A stretch of 64,000 nt of DNA from Streptomyces olivoverticillatus (GCF_014203555.1 NZ_JACHJH010000003.1:129362-193361); one strand, 5' to 3'; shown: positions 1 to 8,848, numbered from the stretch's first letter. Numbers and translations: made by a program. Notes: generated by a model not told the origin, from the sequence alone.

Positions 1-120
1 CGTGCGACGAGCCGACGATCTCTGTCACCCGGTACGTGTGATGGGACATGCCCCCACCGTGCCCCACCCCCGGCCCCCGCGCGAGGCGGGTGGGCCGATG
101 GGGGGGCTCCGGCAGGGCCC

Positions 121-157
121 GCCCCGGGCCGCCGCGAAGCAAGCGGCGGCCCGGGGC
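121..157 (-). terminator. Rho-independent-type hairpin after egtD
   Basis: Two perfect 15-base GC-only arms (121-135 and 143-157) flank a 7-base loop. The hairpin lies 5 bases beyond the egtD stop codon on the minus strand. There is no T-run, as is usual in streptomycete terminators. It closes the egtABCD transcript and makes read-through into a fifth egt gene unlikely. Bases 1-120 beyond it hold no gene I can support. Confidence 0.8.
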
Positions 158-162
158 GGGCG

Positions 163-1137
163 TCACGCCGGCTTGTCGGTCGGTACGGACAGGGAGAGGG
201 CGAAGCGGCCCTGCTCGTCGGTCCACCAGTGGGTCAGCTCCAGCCCCGCCGCCGCCAGCTCCTGCCGGACGCCCTCGCGGCGGAACTTCGCCGAGACCTC
301 GGTGCGCAGCTCCTCGCCCGCCTCGAAGTGCACCGCGAGGTCCAGGGCCGGGACCTTCGCCACCACGGGCGTACGGGCCCGCAGCCGCATCTCGATCCAC
401 TCCTGCCGCCTGTCCCACACGGCCACGTGGTCGAAGTCGGCGGGGTCGAAATCGGCGCCCAGTTCGCGGTTGATGACGGACAGCACGTTCTTGTTGAAGG
501 CGGCGGTGACGCCCTGCGGGTCGTCGTAGGCCCGTACGAGCACGTTCTCGTCCTTGACCAGGTCCGTGCCCAGCAGCAGCGCGTCGCCCGGGGCGAGCCC
601 GGAGCGGACGCCGGCGAGGAACGTGGCCCGCTCGGCGGGCAGCAGATTGCCGATCGTGCCGCCGAGGAAGGCCACCAGCCGCGGCCCCGGCACGTCCGGC
701 AGGGACAGCCCGTACTGGAAGTCGGCGACCAGGGCGTGCACCGTCAGCTCCGGATGCTCGGAGAGCAGCGTCTGTGCGGCGCCCCGCAGGGCGCTCTCGC
801 TGACGTCCACCGGTACGTAGGTGTCCAGCGAGCCCAGCTCGCGGATGAGGTGGCGGGTCTTGTCGGAGGAGCCGGAACCCAGCTCCACCAGGGCGCGGGC
901 GCCGGTGGCGTCGGCGATGTCGGCCGAGCGGGAGATGAGGATCTCGCGCTCGGCGCGTGTCGGGTAGTAGTCGGGCAACAGGGTGATCTCGTCGAAGAGT
1001 TCACTGCCGCGCGCGTCGTAGAACCACTTCGGAGGGAGCTCCTTGGGCGAGCGGGTCAGCCCTTCGGTGACGTCCGCGCGCAGCGCCGCGGCGGTCGCGT
1101 CGAGGGGGAGGGTACGGGTGAGGACGAACGGGCTCAC
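163..1137 (-). CDS. egtD: L-histidine N-alpha-methyltransferase EgtD
   Basis: 324 residues. EgtD uses three SAM molecules to trimethylate histidine to hercynine, the first committed step of ergothioneine synthesis in the cytoplasm. The SAM-dependent methyltransferase fold is seen from a LVELGSGSSDKT motif near residue 80 followed by a conserved DVS acidic segment; the N-terminal PKELPPKWFYD segment is typical of EgtD. The chosen GTG start (1135-1137) overlaps the egtC stop by 4 bases (GTGA), so translation is probably coupled. It is the last gene of the egtABCD operon. Family assignment is secure; no egtE (C-S lyase) is present in the window. Confidence 0.95.
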   Translation of the reverse strand: MSPFVLTRTLPLDATAAALRADVTEGLTRSPKELPPKWFYDARGSELFDEITLLPDYYPTRAEREILISRSADIADATGARALVELGSGSSDKTRHLIRELGSLDTYVPVDVSESALRGAAQTLLSEHPELTVHALVADFQYGLSLPDVPGPRLVAFLGGTIGNLLPAERATFLAGVRSGLAPGDALLLGTDLVKDENVLVRAYDDPQGVTAAFNKNVLSVINRELGADFDPADFDHVAVWDRRQEWIEMRLRARTPVVAKVPALDLAVHFEAGEELRTEVSAKFRREGVRQELAAAGLELTHWWTDEQGRFALSLSVPTDKPA

Positions 1138-1889
1138 TGCCAGGGCTCCTTGAGCGGGGAGAGCGTGACGTCGGTGCGGTCGGCGATGAGAAGGGTGTGG
1201 TCGGGGACCTCGGTCCAGTGCGGATCGTCGTCGTAGGGTTCGGAGGCCACGGCCGTCCGGCCGGCCGGCCCGGTCAGGTACCAGAGGGTGTCGCCCCAGG
1301 TGGTGGCGGCGATGCGTGCGCCGTCGGTCAGCAGCAGGTTCAGCCGGGCGCCGGGGGCCGCGTCGGCCGCGGCCTTCACCGTGTCTGCCAGCGTCTGCTC
1401 CACCGGCTCGCCCCGGCGCAGCCGGTGCGCCAGCAGCGCCCAGAGGAACGCGGCGTCGCACCGCGCCTCCATCCGAAGCAGCTCCTCGGCCGGCACCTGG
1501 GAGGCGAGGGGGAGCACGGACTCCGGGTAGCCGGGGACCGCGCCGTTGTGGCTGAACAGCCACGGGCCGTCGGCGAACGGGGCGGCGGCGGCCTCCCCGT
1601 CGGCACTGGGCACGGTGGCGTCCCGGACGGCGGCGAGCAGCGCACCGGTGTGGACCACCCGTGCGAGGTCGGCGAAGGAGGGGTCGGCCCACATGGGCCC
1701 GGTCCGCCGGTAGCGGGCGGGCCGGGGGTCGCCCGGTGCGTACCAGCCGACGCCGAAGCCGTCCGCGTTGACCGTGCCGTGCTGTTGCCGGCGCGGCTGC
1801 CAGGCCTGGCGGAAGAGCGAGTGGGATGGGTCCACGACGGCCGAGCCGATGGAGGCCGGCGGGCCCACCACTGCCAGGTGCCGGCACAT
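1134..1889 (-). CDS. egtC: Gamma-glutamyl-hercynylcysteine sulfoxide hydrolase EgtC
   Basis: 251 residues. A class II glutamine amidotransferase-fold hydrolase that removes the glutamyl group from gamma-glutamyl-hercynylcysteine sulfoxide. The protein begins MCRHLAVVG, so Cys2 is the N-terminal nucleophile exposed after Met removal. NADGFGVGWY and LFSHNGAVPG are the conserved glutaminase motifs. The start is fixed by the Cys2 requirement. Its ATG shares one base with the egtB stop (TGATG), and its stop overlaps the egtD GTG. It acts third in ergothioneine assembly, after EgtA and EgtB. Identification is firm from motifs and context. Confidence 0.95.
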   Translation of the reverse strand: MCRHLAVVGPPASIGSAVVDPSHSLFRQAWQPRRQQHGTVNADGFGVGWYAPGDPRPARYRRTGPMWADPSFADLARVVHTGALLAAVRDATVPSADGEAAAAPFADGPWLFSHNGAVPGYPESVLPLASQVPAEELLRMEARCDAAFLWALLAHRLRRGEPVEQTLADTVKAAADAAPGARLNLLLTDGARIAATTWGDTLWYLTGPAGRTAVASEPYDDDPHWTEVPDHTLLIADRTDVTLSPLKEPWQ

Positions 1890-3217
1890 CAGACGGGCTC
1901 CGCATCGCGCGCCGTGCGGAAGCCGGAGAAGATCTGCCGGCGGATCGGCAGGTCCCAGTTGCGGAACGTCCCCCGGCAGGCCACCGGGTCGACGGCGAAC
2001 GATCCACCGCGCAGCACCTTGTAGGAGGTGCCGAAGAAGACCTCGGAGTACTCGCGGTAGGGGAAGGCCCTGAACCCCGGGTAGGGCAGGAAGTCGCTGG
2101 ACGTCCACTCCCATACGTCGCCGATCAGCTGCCGCACCCCCAGCGGCGAGGCGCCGCGCGGGTAGGCGCCGACGGGGGCCGGGCGCAGGTGCCGCTGCCC
2201 GAGATTGGCGTGCTCGGGCGTGGGGTCCGCATCGCCCCAGGGATAGCGCAGCGAGCGCCCGGTGGCGGGGTCGTGGCGGGCGGCCTTCTCCCACTCCGCC
2301 TCCGTGGGCAGGCGCCGCCCCGCCCACGCGGCGTACGCCTCGGCCTCGTACCAGCTGACGTGCAGGACGGGCTCGGCCTGCGGCACCGGCTCCACCACCC
2401 CGAATTGGCGCCGCATCCAGGTGGTGCCCTCGCGCCGCCAGAACAGCGGTGCGCGCAGGCCGTGGCGGAGCACCTGGGCCCAGCCCTCGGGGTGCCACCA
2501 GCGCGGCTCCTCGTAGCCGCCGTCCTCGATGAAGCGCAGGTAGGAGCCGTTGCTCACCGGCAGGGTGTCGATGAAGAAGGACGGCACGAAGCGGTGGTGG
2601 GCCGGCCGCTCGTTGTCCAGGGCCCACGGCTCGGTGGAGGTGCCCATGGTGAACGGTCCGCCCTCCACCAGCACTTCGGCGGGGAGCAGGGCCGCGTCCG
2701 GGACCGCGGGCGGCGGCTCGGGCGCGGTCAGCACGGCCGGGCCCGAGCGCAGCTGGTGCGTGATGAGCATCGTTTCGTCGTGTTGCTGTTCGTGCTGGGC
2801 GACCATGCCGAAGGCGAAGCCGTCCTCGACCAGCGGCCCGGCGCCGAACAGCGGCGCCGTGTGCAGCACGTCCAGAGCCCGCTTGCGGACGTCCGCGGCA
2901 TAGCTGCGCGCCTCGTCCGGGCCCAGCAGCGGCAGCGACGGCCGCTCGGCCCGCGGATGCTCGAAGGCGTCGTACACCGAGTCGATCTCGGGCCGCAGCG
3001 CCTCCTGTCCGGCGACGGCGCGCAGCAGCCACAGCTCTTCCTGGTTGCCGATGTGCGCCAGGTCCCACACCAGCGGCGACATCAACGGCGAGTGCTGTGC
3101 GGCCAGTTCGCGCTCGTCCACACAGTCGGTGAGGATGCGGGTGCGCTCGCGGGCGGTGAGCAGGGCGTCCACGGCGCGCTCCCGCAACGTGTCGGGGTCC
3201 ACCCCTGGGGCGGTCAT
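1889..3217 (-). CDS. egtB: Hercynine oxygenase / sulfoxide synthase EgtB
   Basis: 442 residues. A non-haem iron enzyme that joins gamma-glutamylcysteine to hercynine with O2 to give the sulfoxide. The N-terminal DinB_2-like domain has the iron ligands of the family: an early His in DLAHIGNQEEL (about residue 55) and the HxxxHxE motif at about residues 142-148. The C-terminal formylglycine-generating-enzyme-like (FGE-sulfatase) domain contains the characteristic EGGPFTMG, LPTEAEWEKAA and VLRGGSF blocks. The ATG start overlaps the egtA stop by 4 bases. Length and domain order match the family. Confidence 0.95.
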   Translation of the reverse strand: MTAPGVDPDTLRERAVDALLTARERTRILTDCVDERELAAQHSPLMSPLVWDLAHIGNQEELWLLRAVAGQEALRPEIDSVYDAFEHPRAERPSLPLLGPDEARSYAADVRKRALDVLHTAPLFGAGPLVEDGFAFGMVAQHEQQHDETMLITHQLRSGPAVLTAPEPPPAVPDAALLPAEVLVEGGPFTMGTSTEPWALDNERPAHHRFVPSFFIDTLPVSNGSYLRFIEDGGYEEPRWWHPEGWAQVLRHGLRAPLFWRREGTTWMRRQFGVVEPVPQAEPVLHVSWYEAEAYAAWAGRRLPTEAEWEKAARHDPATGRSLRYPWGDADPTPEHANLGQRHLRPAPVGAYPRGASPLGVRQLIGDVWEWTSSDFLPYPGFRAFPYREYSEVFFGTSYKVLRGGSFAVDPVACRGTFRNWDLPIRRQIFSGFRTARDAEPV

Positions 3218-4491
3218 GGGCGGCCCTCCTTGCCGGTGATGTGGTCGAGCAGGTCGTCGGCGGGACATCGGCCGCGCTCGACGTAGCGGCCGGTGAAGTC
3301 GTCGACGGCGTCCAGGACGCGGCGCGGGACCCCCATGCGGGGCAGCGCCTCCCGGGCCGCGGCGAAGCAGGCGAGGGCCGCGGCGTGCAGCTCCGGGTCG
3401 GCCAGGCCGTGCCGGGCCGCCCTGCGCCACAGCGGGCTGCGCGGCGGCTGCCCGCCCGCGGTGTCGCCCAGCGGCTTGACCGCGCGGTAGGCGGCCTCCG
3501 CGGCCGCCGGGTCGTCGAACAGCGCGGCGGTCACCGCGAGCGGCACCAGCCAGCCGTCCTCGCCCGGCTGCGCGTCGATCATGCGCAGCTCCAGATGGCC
3601 GCGCGGCCTTATCGGCGGGAAGAGCGTGGTCATGTGGTAGGCCACGTCCCCGGCGGTCAGCGGCCGCGGCCGCCCCGTCTGCGCCCACCGGCGCAGGCTG
3701 AGCCCCTGCTGCACGGGCCAGGGCTCTTCCTCGGACCGGACGAACATCACCGGCGCATCCAGCACGTACGCCGCCCACGCCGCCCGCAGGTCGTGATCGT
3801 CGGCCGGGGCCAGGGTGCGGCCCGGGTCCATCCGCGCGTAGCAGGCCTGCCGGGTGGACCGCCACCCGGTGGGGACGCCCATGTGCAGGGGGGAGTTGGC
3901 GAAGGCCGCGGAGAGCACCGCGCCCAGCAGATGCGCCAGCCGCCACCGGTGGCGGTGGCCCAGCGGCCCGGACTCCTCCAGCCCCGCATCCACGCAGACC
4001 TGCACCGATGCCGTCCGGCACATCACCGTGCGCCCGGCACCGTTGATGCGGTCGTAGTAGATCTCCATCGCGTTGTAGCGGGCGTCCGTCAGGACGCGGG
4101 ACGGCTGGAACCACGGTTCTTTGCCGTAGCCGTCGAGGATGAGCCCCAGGGAGAGCAGCTCGGTCCGGGCGAGGGAGAGATCGGCGGAGACGTCCTCGAC
4201 GCAGGTGGTGAGGGATTCCGCGGGCTGCGAGCTGAATTCCAGCTGGCCGCCGGGCTCCACCGTCAGCACCGAACGCAGCGGGAGTTCACGCATGCGGTCG
4301 GCTGCGGCTGCCAGCCGGGCCGGTGCGACGGGGCGCGTGGGGTCGTACAGATCGTGGACGAGCCATTCCAGCTCGACACCGAGGAGCCGGGGCGGGCCGG
4401 TCTTGAAACAGATACCGCGTACGAACGCGTCGGCTTCGGACTCGCCGACCGGCCTGGTGAGGCCGTCCTCGTCAGCAAAGCAGTCGGTCAC
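3214..4491 (-). CDS. egtA: Glutamate-cysteine ligase EgtA
   Basis: 425 residues, GTG start. It makes gamma-glutamylcysteine, the sulfur donor used by EgtB, from glutamate, cysteine and ATP. The glutamate-cysteine ligase (GCS2-type) family is seen from GVELEWLVHD near the N terminus, the central VCVDAG strand and HLELRMIDAQ toward the C terminus. It is the first gene of egtABCD; all four genes overlap by 1-4 bases, so one promoter upstream of 4491 should drive the set. No convincing -35/-10 pair or SigR-type site was found by eye. Confidence 0.93.
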   Translation of the reverse strand: MTDCFADEDGLTRPVGESEADAFVRGICFKTGPPRLLGVELEWLVHDLYDPTRPVAPARLAAAADRMRELPLRSVLTVEPGGQLEFSSQPAESLTTCVEDVSADLSLARTELLSLGLILDGYGKEPWFQPSRVLTDARYNAMEIYYDRINGAGRTVMCRTASVQVCVDAGLEESGPLGHRHRWRLAHLLGAVLSAAFANSPLHMGVPTGWRSTRQACYARMDPGRTLAPADDHDLRAAWAAYVLDAPVMFVRSEEEPWPVQQGLSLRRWAQTGRPRPLTAGDVAYHMTTLFPPIRPRGHLELRMIDAQPGEDGWLVPLAVTAALFDDPAAAEAAYRAVKPLGDTAGGQPPRSPLWRRAARHGLADPELHAAALACFAAAREALPRMGVPRRVLDAVDDFTGRYVERGRCPADDLLDHITGKEGRP

Positions 4492-4729
4492 GCTGCTACC
4501 TCCCGTCCGGTTGGCCTGTACCCGGAAATCCCCGGCGACAGTCGGCTCGGTGGAGCCGGGGGCCGGGAACCGGCCAGGGTAATCGAACGGCGGTGCGGGC
4601 CGCGCTTTCTTCGGCTTTCATGGTCACCAAGACATTGTGTCGATCTCTCGGCGCCCCCGCCAGAGGGGAACGTACGGTCGTTCACCTGGCCGTCGCGCAC
4701 CTGACCGCATCGCGTGTGACCGCAGGCCG
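4492..4729 (-). promoter_or_regulatory. Upstream region of egtA
   Basis: The 304-base stretch 4492-4795 separates egtA from the upstream gene on the same strand and holds no gene. Its egtA-proximal part must contain the egt promoter. TACCCT, read on the minus strand near 4576-4581, is a possible -10 hexamer, but I see no good -35 partner. This is weak evidence, given mainly to account for the gap. Confidence 0.3.
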
Positions 4730-4781
4730 GAGCCCCGCCGTCCCCCTGTGCCGGACGTGCCGGAGGGGGGCCGCGGGGCTC
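4730..4781 (-). terminator. Long GC hairpin after the DUF4239 gene
   Basis: A 9-base outer stem (GAGCCCCGC 4730-4738 with GCGGGGCTC 4773-4781) continues inward as a C-run (4742-4746) facing a G-run (4765-4770). It sits 15 bases past the stop of the minus-strand DUF4239 gene and upstream of the egt promoter, so it would insulate the two units. Confidence 0.6.
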
Positions 4782-4795
4782 GCTGTGCCTGCCGG

Positions 4796-5542
4796 TCAGA
4801 CGGGAAACATGTCGGTGAACGGGCCGGAGGAGTCGGCGATTTCGTGCCCGAAGGGCGCGTTGAAGTCCCAGATGAGGAAGAGGAGGAAGGCGATCAGTGC
4901 GCTGTACAGGCCCGCCAGCAGCAACTCCCGCGGCGACCGCCTGATCTGCAGGGCGAAGATCAGCCCCACCGCCACCAATGCCCCGGCGATCAGCCCGAAC
5001 CACACGACTCCCGGCATGGTGTCGTCAGAGTCGCCCGCCCGCGCGCCCCGTGCCGCGTCCGCCGCGCCCACCTGGTCCAGCAGCGGCTGGTAGGACTGGG
5101 CCTCGTGGTCGTTGCGCGGCTGGTAGGAGGTCACGTCCGCGCGGACCTTCTCGAGCAGCCGCTCCCCCTCGTCGGTGAGCTTCTGATCGTTGAGCATCAC
5201 CGGCCACTCCTTGTGGACCACGTAACTCGCGTAGGCGTCGACGTCCTTGCGCGTCTGGTCGCGGACGGCCGGTGCGTAGACCTGCACCCGCTCGGAGATC
5301 TCGTGCAGCGCCTGGACCTCGGCGCGCACGGTGTCCTGCGCGGTGTTGCGCGCCTCCCAGACACCGGCGATGGCCAGGCCCAGCACGATGGCGTAGACCA
5401 CTCCGACCATCATCGTCATGTACTCGATGACGTCCGGGGTTTCGGAGGGGTCTTGGTGCCTGCGCCCCCGGAACACGGTGATGGTGAGGACGACGGCGAT
5501 GGCCGCGGCCATCGTGATGAGCAGTACGAGCCACTCGTCCAA
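4796..5542 (-). CDS. DUF4239 (bestrophin-like) membrane protein
   Basis: 248 residues. Four hydrophobic segments are visible: about residues 4-24, 44-64, 180-200 and 210-230. A soluble, charged, helix-rich region of about 110 residues (ARNTAQDTVRAEVQALHEISERV onward) lies between the second and third. This layout matches the DUF4239 family, sometimes called bestrophin-like; its function is not established. It lies 31 bases downstream of an exported proline-rich protein gene and may be co-transcribed with it. The ATG start places the first helix at the extreme N terminus. No catalytic motif is seen. Confidence 0.8.
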   Translation of the reverse strand: MDEWLVLLITMAAAIAVVLTITVFRGRRHQDPSETPDVIEYMTMMVGVVYAIVLGLAIAGVWEARNTAQDTVRAEVQALHEISERVQVYAPAVRDQTRKDVDAYASYVVHKEWPVMLNDQKLTDEGERLLEKVRADVTSYQPRNDHEAQSYQPLLDQVGAADAARGARAGDSDDTMPGVVWFGLIAGALVAVGLIFALQIRRSPRELLLAGLYSALIAFLLFLIWDFNAPFGHEIADSSGPFTDMFPV

Positions 5543-5573
5543 GGGAAACCTCCAGGTGGGTCGCGGGTGCGGG

Positions 5574-6266
5574 TCAGCGGCTGCGGCCGCCGCCCGGGCG
5601 CGGCGAGGCGGCGGCGAGCACGGCCGGGGCGACGAGCAGCAGGGTCATGGTGACGAGCGAAGTGCCGCCGTGCGACGGCTTGGTGGCCACCGGGTGGTAG
5701 GCGCGCAGGGGGATGCGCGGGGCATGTCCGGCGGCAAGGGGGCGTGGCGCGGGCAGCTGGTGCGGCAGGGGCGGCAGGGGCGGTGACGGCCGGCGGAGCG
5801 CGGCCGGGGCCGGTGCGGCGGATGGTGCGGGAGGCGGCGTGGGCCGGGGGGCCGGCTTCTCGGGCCGTGCGGGCTTCTCGGCCGGTGGTGCCGGGGGCGT
5901 GGGAGACGGCTGCTCCGCGGGCGGCGCGGGCGCCGGACAGCGGGCGAACTCGGCGATGACCGTGACGTCTTGAGTGCGGGCGATCAGGCAGTGCGGGCCG
6001 CGGTGGACGAAGACGGCCGCGGGCGGCGGGCCCGCCGTGGGGGAGGGGCCGTCCGGTCGCGTCCCGGCGCGGGCCGCGAGCGATTCGCCGGAGCGGGCGA
6101 CGACGGCGCCGTCGGTCCGGAAGACGCGGAGCGGGCCGGACCGGGTGGCGGTGGGGGGTGCTTCGACGGTGGCGTCGTCATCGGGGGCGGGCCCTGCCCC
6201 TGCCGTCGCCAGCACGGCCGCCACCGCCACGCACCCCGCACGCCCCACCCGCCGCCATCCGCTCAC
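5574..6266 (-). CDS. Proline-rich exported, C-terminally anchored protein
   Basis: 230 residues; not a family I recognise. The N terminus (WRRVGRAGCVAVAAVLATAG) looks like a signal peptide. Residues about 45-105 may form a small folded part with two cysteines (HCLIAR and FARCPAP). Residues about 108-185 are almost entirely Pro, Ala, Glu and Lys/Arg, as in wall-spanning linkers. A hydrophobic segment (VTMTLLLVAPAVLAAA) followed by an Arg-rich tail ends the protein. This suggests an exported protein anchored by its C-terminal helix. It is upstream of and probably co-transcribed with the DUF4239 gene. Codon bias is normal, supporting a real gene. Confidence 0.65.
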   Translation of the reverse strand: MSGWRRVGRAGCVAVAAVLATAGAGPAPDDDATVEAPPTATRSGPLRVFRTDGAVVARSGESLAARAGTRPDGPSPTAGPPPAAVFVHRGPHCLIARTQDVTVIAEFARCPAPAPPAEQPSPTPPAPPAEKPARPEKPAPRPTPPPAPSAAPAPAALRRPSPPLPPLPHQLPAPRPLAAGHAPRIPLRAYHPVATKPSHGGTSLVTMTLLLVAPAVLAAASPRPGGGRSR

Positions 6267-6363
6267 GCGGAGATCATTGCGGGCCGCCGAGGCACCGCGC
6301 CCGGTTCATCGGCCGAATTCCTCCGATGGGATGAATTCGGGACATGGGCCGGGGAGGGCGGGC

Positions 6364-7128
6364 TTACGGGCCGGTGAAGTCCCCGTGTCTGCCCGCCCCC
6401 GCGGCGAAGCGGGCCGCGCCATCGGCCGCCTCGGCCAACGAAGCGGTGCCGCAGGCGAATTCACGGTCCATGGCCCGGCCCTCGGTCAGGCCTTCCTGGT
6501 CCAGCAGCGAGGCGTGGTCCCCGCGCAGGCAGGTCTGCGGGAAGCGGGCGATCTCCGCCGCCAGCCGCTCGGCCGCCGCCCGGGCCCGCCCCGTCGGGAC
6601 CAGCCGGTTGGCGAGCCCCATCTCGTAGGCCTCCCGGGCCGGCACGGGGCGGCCGGTCAGGATCATGTCCATGGCCCGGCTCGTGCCGATCAGGCGGGGC
6701 AGCCGGACGGTGCCGCCGTCGATCAGCGGCACGCCCCAGCGGCGGCAGAACACCCCGAAGACGGCGTCCTCTTCGGCCACCCTCAGGTCGCACCAGAGCG
6801 CCAGCTCCAGCCCGCCCGCCACCGCGTGGCCGCTCACCGCCGCGATCACCGGCTTCGACAGCCGCAGCCGGGTGGGGCCCATCGGCCCGTCCCCGTCGGA
6901 GGCGACCCGGTTGCCGCGCGCGGTGCCCATGGCCTTGAGGTCGGCGCCCGCGCAGAACGTGCCGCCCTCGCCCCACAGCACCGCCACCCGGGCGGCCTCG
7001 TCCGCCTCGAACGCCCGGAAGGCCGCGGCCAGTTCCCGGGCGGTCGGCCCGTCCACGGCGTTGCGCGCCTCCGGCCGGGAGAGCACCACGGTGGTGACGG
7101 GTCCCTGCCGTTCGGTGCGGACGGTCAC
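6364..7128 (-). CDS. Enoyl-CoA hydratase/isomerase (crotonase) family
   Basis: 254 residues. Crotonase fold: the TVVLSRPEARNAVDG segment is at the N terminus, and FCAGADLKAM forms the first oxyanion-hole strand. AVSGHAVAGGLELALWCDLRVA forms the second, with the Glu of AGGLELAL where crotonases usually carry a catalytic acid. The start overlaps the preceding acyl-CoA dehydrogenase stop by 4 bases, so the two form a translationally coupled pair for an acyl-CoA oxidation step. Regulation is probably by the divergent PaaX-type repressor. Substrate is unknown; hydratase versus isomerase cannot be decided from sequence alone. Confidence 0.85.
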   Translation of the reverse strand: MTVRTERQGPVTTVVLSRPEARNAVDGPTARELAAAFRAFEADEAARVAVLWGEGGTFCAGADLKAMGTARGNRVASDGDGPMGPTRLRLSKPVIAAVSGHAVAGGLELALWCDLRVAEEDAVFGVFCRRWGVPLIDGGTVRLPRLIGTSRAMDMILTGRPVPAREAYEMGLANRLVPTGRARAAAERLAAEIARFPQTCLRGDHASLLDQEGLTEGRAMDREFACGTASLAEAADGAARFAAGAGRHGDFTGP

Positions 7129-8771
7129 GGCGTGTCCTTGGGCAGCGCCCGGTCGAGGACCGGCGCCAGGTCCGTGTCCGGGGGCAGGGTGCCGAAGGCC
7201 CGTCCCCAGTCACCGCCGAGGCGGGAGGCGCAGAAGGCGTCGGCGACGGCCGGCGGGGAGTGGCGGACGAGGAGGGAGCCCTGGAGGACGAGGGTGAGCT
7301 GTTCGGCGAGGCGGCGGGCGAGGAGCTGGGCGCGGTAGGGGTCGTCGAGCGAGCCCAGCAGCTTGCGCAGCCGCCCGGCCGCGGCGTCCAGCCGGGCATC
7401 TGCCCCGGCGGCCTCGCCGATCTCCGCGAAGTACGCGTCCAGGGCGGCCGGTTCGCGGGTCAGGGCCCGCAGCACGTCCAGCGCCGCCACATTGCCCGAG
7501 CCCTCCCAGATGGACAGCAGCGGGGCCTCGCGGTAGATCCGGGGCATGCCGGACTCCTCGACGTAGCCGTTGCCGCCCAGGCACTCCAGGGCCTCGGCGG
7601 CGTGCGCGCTGCCGCGCTTGCACACCCAGTACTTGCCCGCGGCCAGGCCGATCCGCCGCAGCGCCGCCTCCTGCGCGTCGCCCGCCTCCGACCGGTCCAG
7701 CGCCGCGGCCAGCCGCATGGCCAGTACCGTCGCCGCCTCCGACTCCACGGCGAGGTCGGCCAGCACGTTGCGCATCAGCGGCTGGCCGGCCAGTTCGGCG
7801 CCGAACGCCCGCCGGTGCCGGGCGTGGTGCAGGGCCTGGCGCAGCCCGGCCCGCATGCCGGCGGCCGAGCCGACGACGCAGTCGAGACGGGTCATGTTGA
7901 CCATCTCGACGATGGTGCGCACCCCGCGCCCCGGCTCTCCCACCGGCCAGGCCACGGCCTGCTCGTACTCGATCTCGGCCGAGGCGTTGGAGCGGTTGCC
8001 GAGCTTGTCCTTCAGCCGCTGCAGCCGCATGGCGTTGCGGGTGCCGTCCGGCAGTACGCGCGGCATCAGGAAGCAGGTGAGCCCGGCATCCGTCTGGGCC
8101 AGCACCAGGAAGACGTCGCTCATGGGGGCCGAGGTGAACCACTTGTGCCCGGTGAGGACGTAGGTGCCGTCGCCCGCGGGCACGGCCGTCGTCGTGTTGG
8201 CCCGGACGTCCGAGCCGCCCTGCTTCTCCGTCATCGACATGCCGGCGATCAGGCCCCGCTTGCCGAGCGGCGGCCGCAGCCCGTAGTCGTACGTCCGGGA
8301 CGCGAGCAGCGGTTCGTAGTGGGCGGCCAGCTCGGGCTGGGCGCGCAGGGCGGGCACGGCGGCGTAGGTCATCGAGATCGGACAGCCGTGGCCGGGCTCG
8401 GCCTGGGCCCACACATAGAACTTCGCGGCCCGCACCAGATGGCCGCCGGGGCGCGCCTCGGCCCAGGGCGCGGCGTGCTGGCCGCTCTCCACCGCGGCGG
8501 CCATCAGGTGGTGCCAGGCGGGGTGGAAGTCGACCTCGTCGATGCGGTGGCCGTAGCGGTCGTGGGTGCGCAGGACGGGCGGGGTCGCCTCGGCCATCCG
8601 GGCCCAGTCCTGCACCTCCTGGGAACCGGCCCGCTCGCCCAGCGCCCGGACCTCCGCCTCGCCCCAGCCGCCGCCGTCGCGGTGCAGCGCCTCCAGCAGC
8701 GCGGGGTCGTCGGCGGTGGAGAAGCCGGTCAGCGGCGGGGCCTGGTTGAACACTTCGTGGGTGGCGCTCAC
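7125..8771 (-). CDS. AidB-like acyl-CoA dehydrogenase
   Basis: 548 residues, close to the usual 540-550 of the AidB group and far longer than the 380 of ordinary acyl-CoA dehydrogenases. It carries the group's extended N terminus, GHKWFTSAPMSDVF and MTEKQGGSDVRANTT in the middle domain, and the C-terminal LECLGGNGYVEE and SIWEGSGN blocks. E. coli AidB binds FAD and DNA and has weak isovaleryl-CoA dehydrogenase activity; the Streptomyces members may simply be acyl-CoA dehydrogenases. Here it is paired with a crotonase and faces a PaaX-type regulator, which argues for a catabolic role rather than alkylation repair. GTG start at 8769-8771. Confidence 0.85.
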   Translation of the reverse strand: MSATHEVFNQAPPLTGFSTADDPALLEALHRDGGGWGEAEVRALGERAGSQEVQDWARMAEATPPVLRTHDRYGHRIDEVDFHPAWHHLMAAAVESGQHAAPWAEARPGGHLVRAAKFYVWAQAEPGHGCPISMTYAAVPALRAQPELAAHYEPLLASRTYDYGLRPPLGKRGLIAGMSMTEKQGGSDVRANTTTAVPAGDGTYVLTGHKWFTSAPMSDVFLVLAQTDAGLTCFLMPRVLPDGTRNAMRLQRLKDKLGNRSNASAEIEYEQAVAWPVGEPGRGVRTIVEMVNMTRLDCVVGSAAGMRAGLRQALHHARHRRAFGAELAGQPLMRNVLADLAVESEAATVLAMRLAAALDRSEAGDAQEAALRRIGLAAGKYWVCKRGSAHAAEALECLGGNGYVEESGMPRIYREAPLLSIWEGSGNVAALDVLRALTREPAALDAYFAEIGEAAGADARLDAAAGRLRKLLGSLDDPYRAQLLARRLAEQLTLVLQGSLLVRHSPPAVADAFCASRLGGDWGRAFGTLPPDTDLAPVLDRALPKDTP

Positions 8772-8807
8772 GGCGACCTCCGGGCGGTGAGGGGGACCAA
8801 GCGAGAG

Positions 8808-8848
8808 GTATTACAGTTTTATGATGCGTGATCCGAGAGTGTAATGAC
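8808..8848. promoter_or_regulatory. PaaX-type operator between divergent genes
   Basis: The 110-base gap between the acyl-CoA dehydrogenase (start 8771) and the regulator (start 8882) contains two signals. An inverted repeat has ATTACA (8810-8815) and TGTAAT (8840-8845) arms exactly 30 bases apart. Inside it lies TTTATGATGCGTGAT (8818-8832), which matches the E. coli PaaX box as I recall it (WWTRTGATTCGYGWT) at 14 of 15 positions. The site would cover both promoters. Confidence 0.55.

Noticed and set aside
1..120. A gene at the left edge (plus-strand frame from base 2)
   Set aside because: It runs antisense into egtD through a terminator hairpin and has no domain; bases 1-120 are best seen as intergenic.
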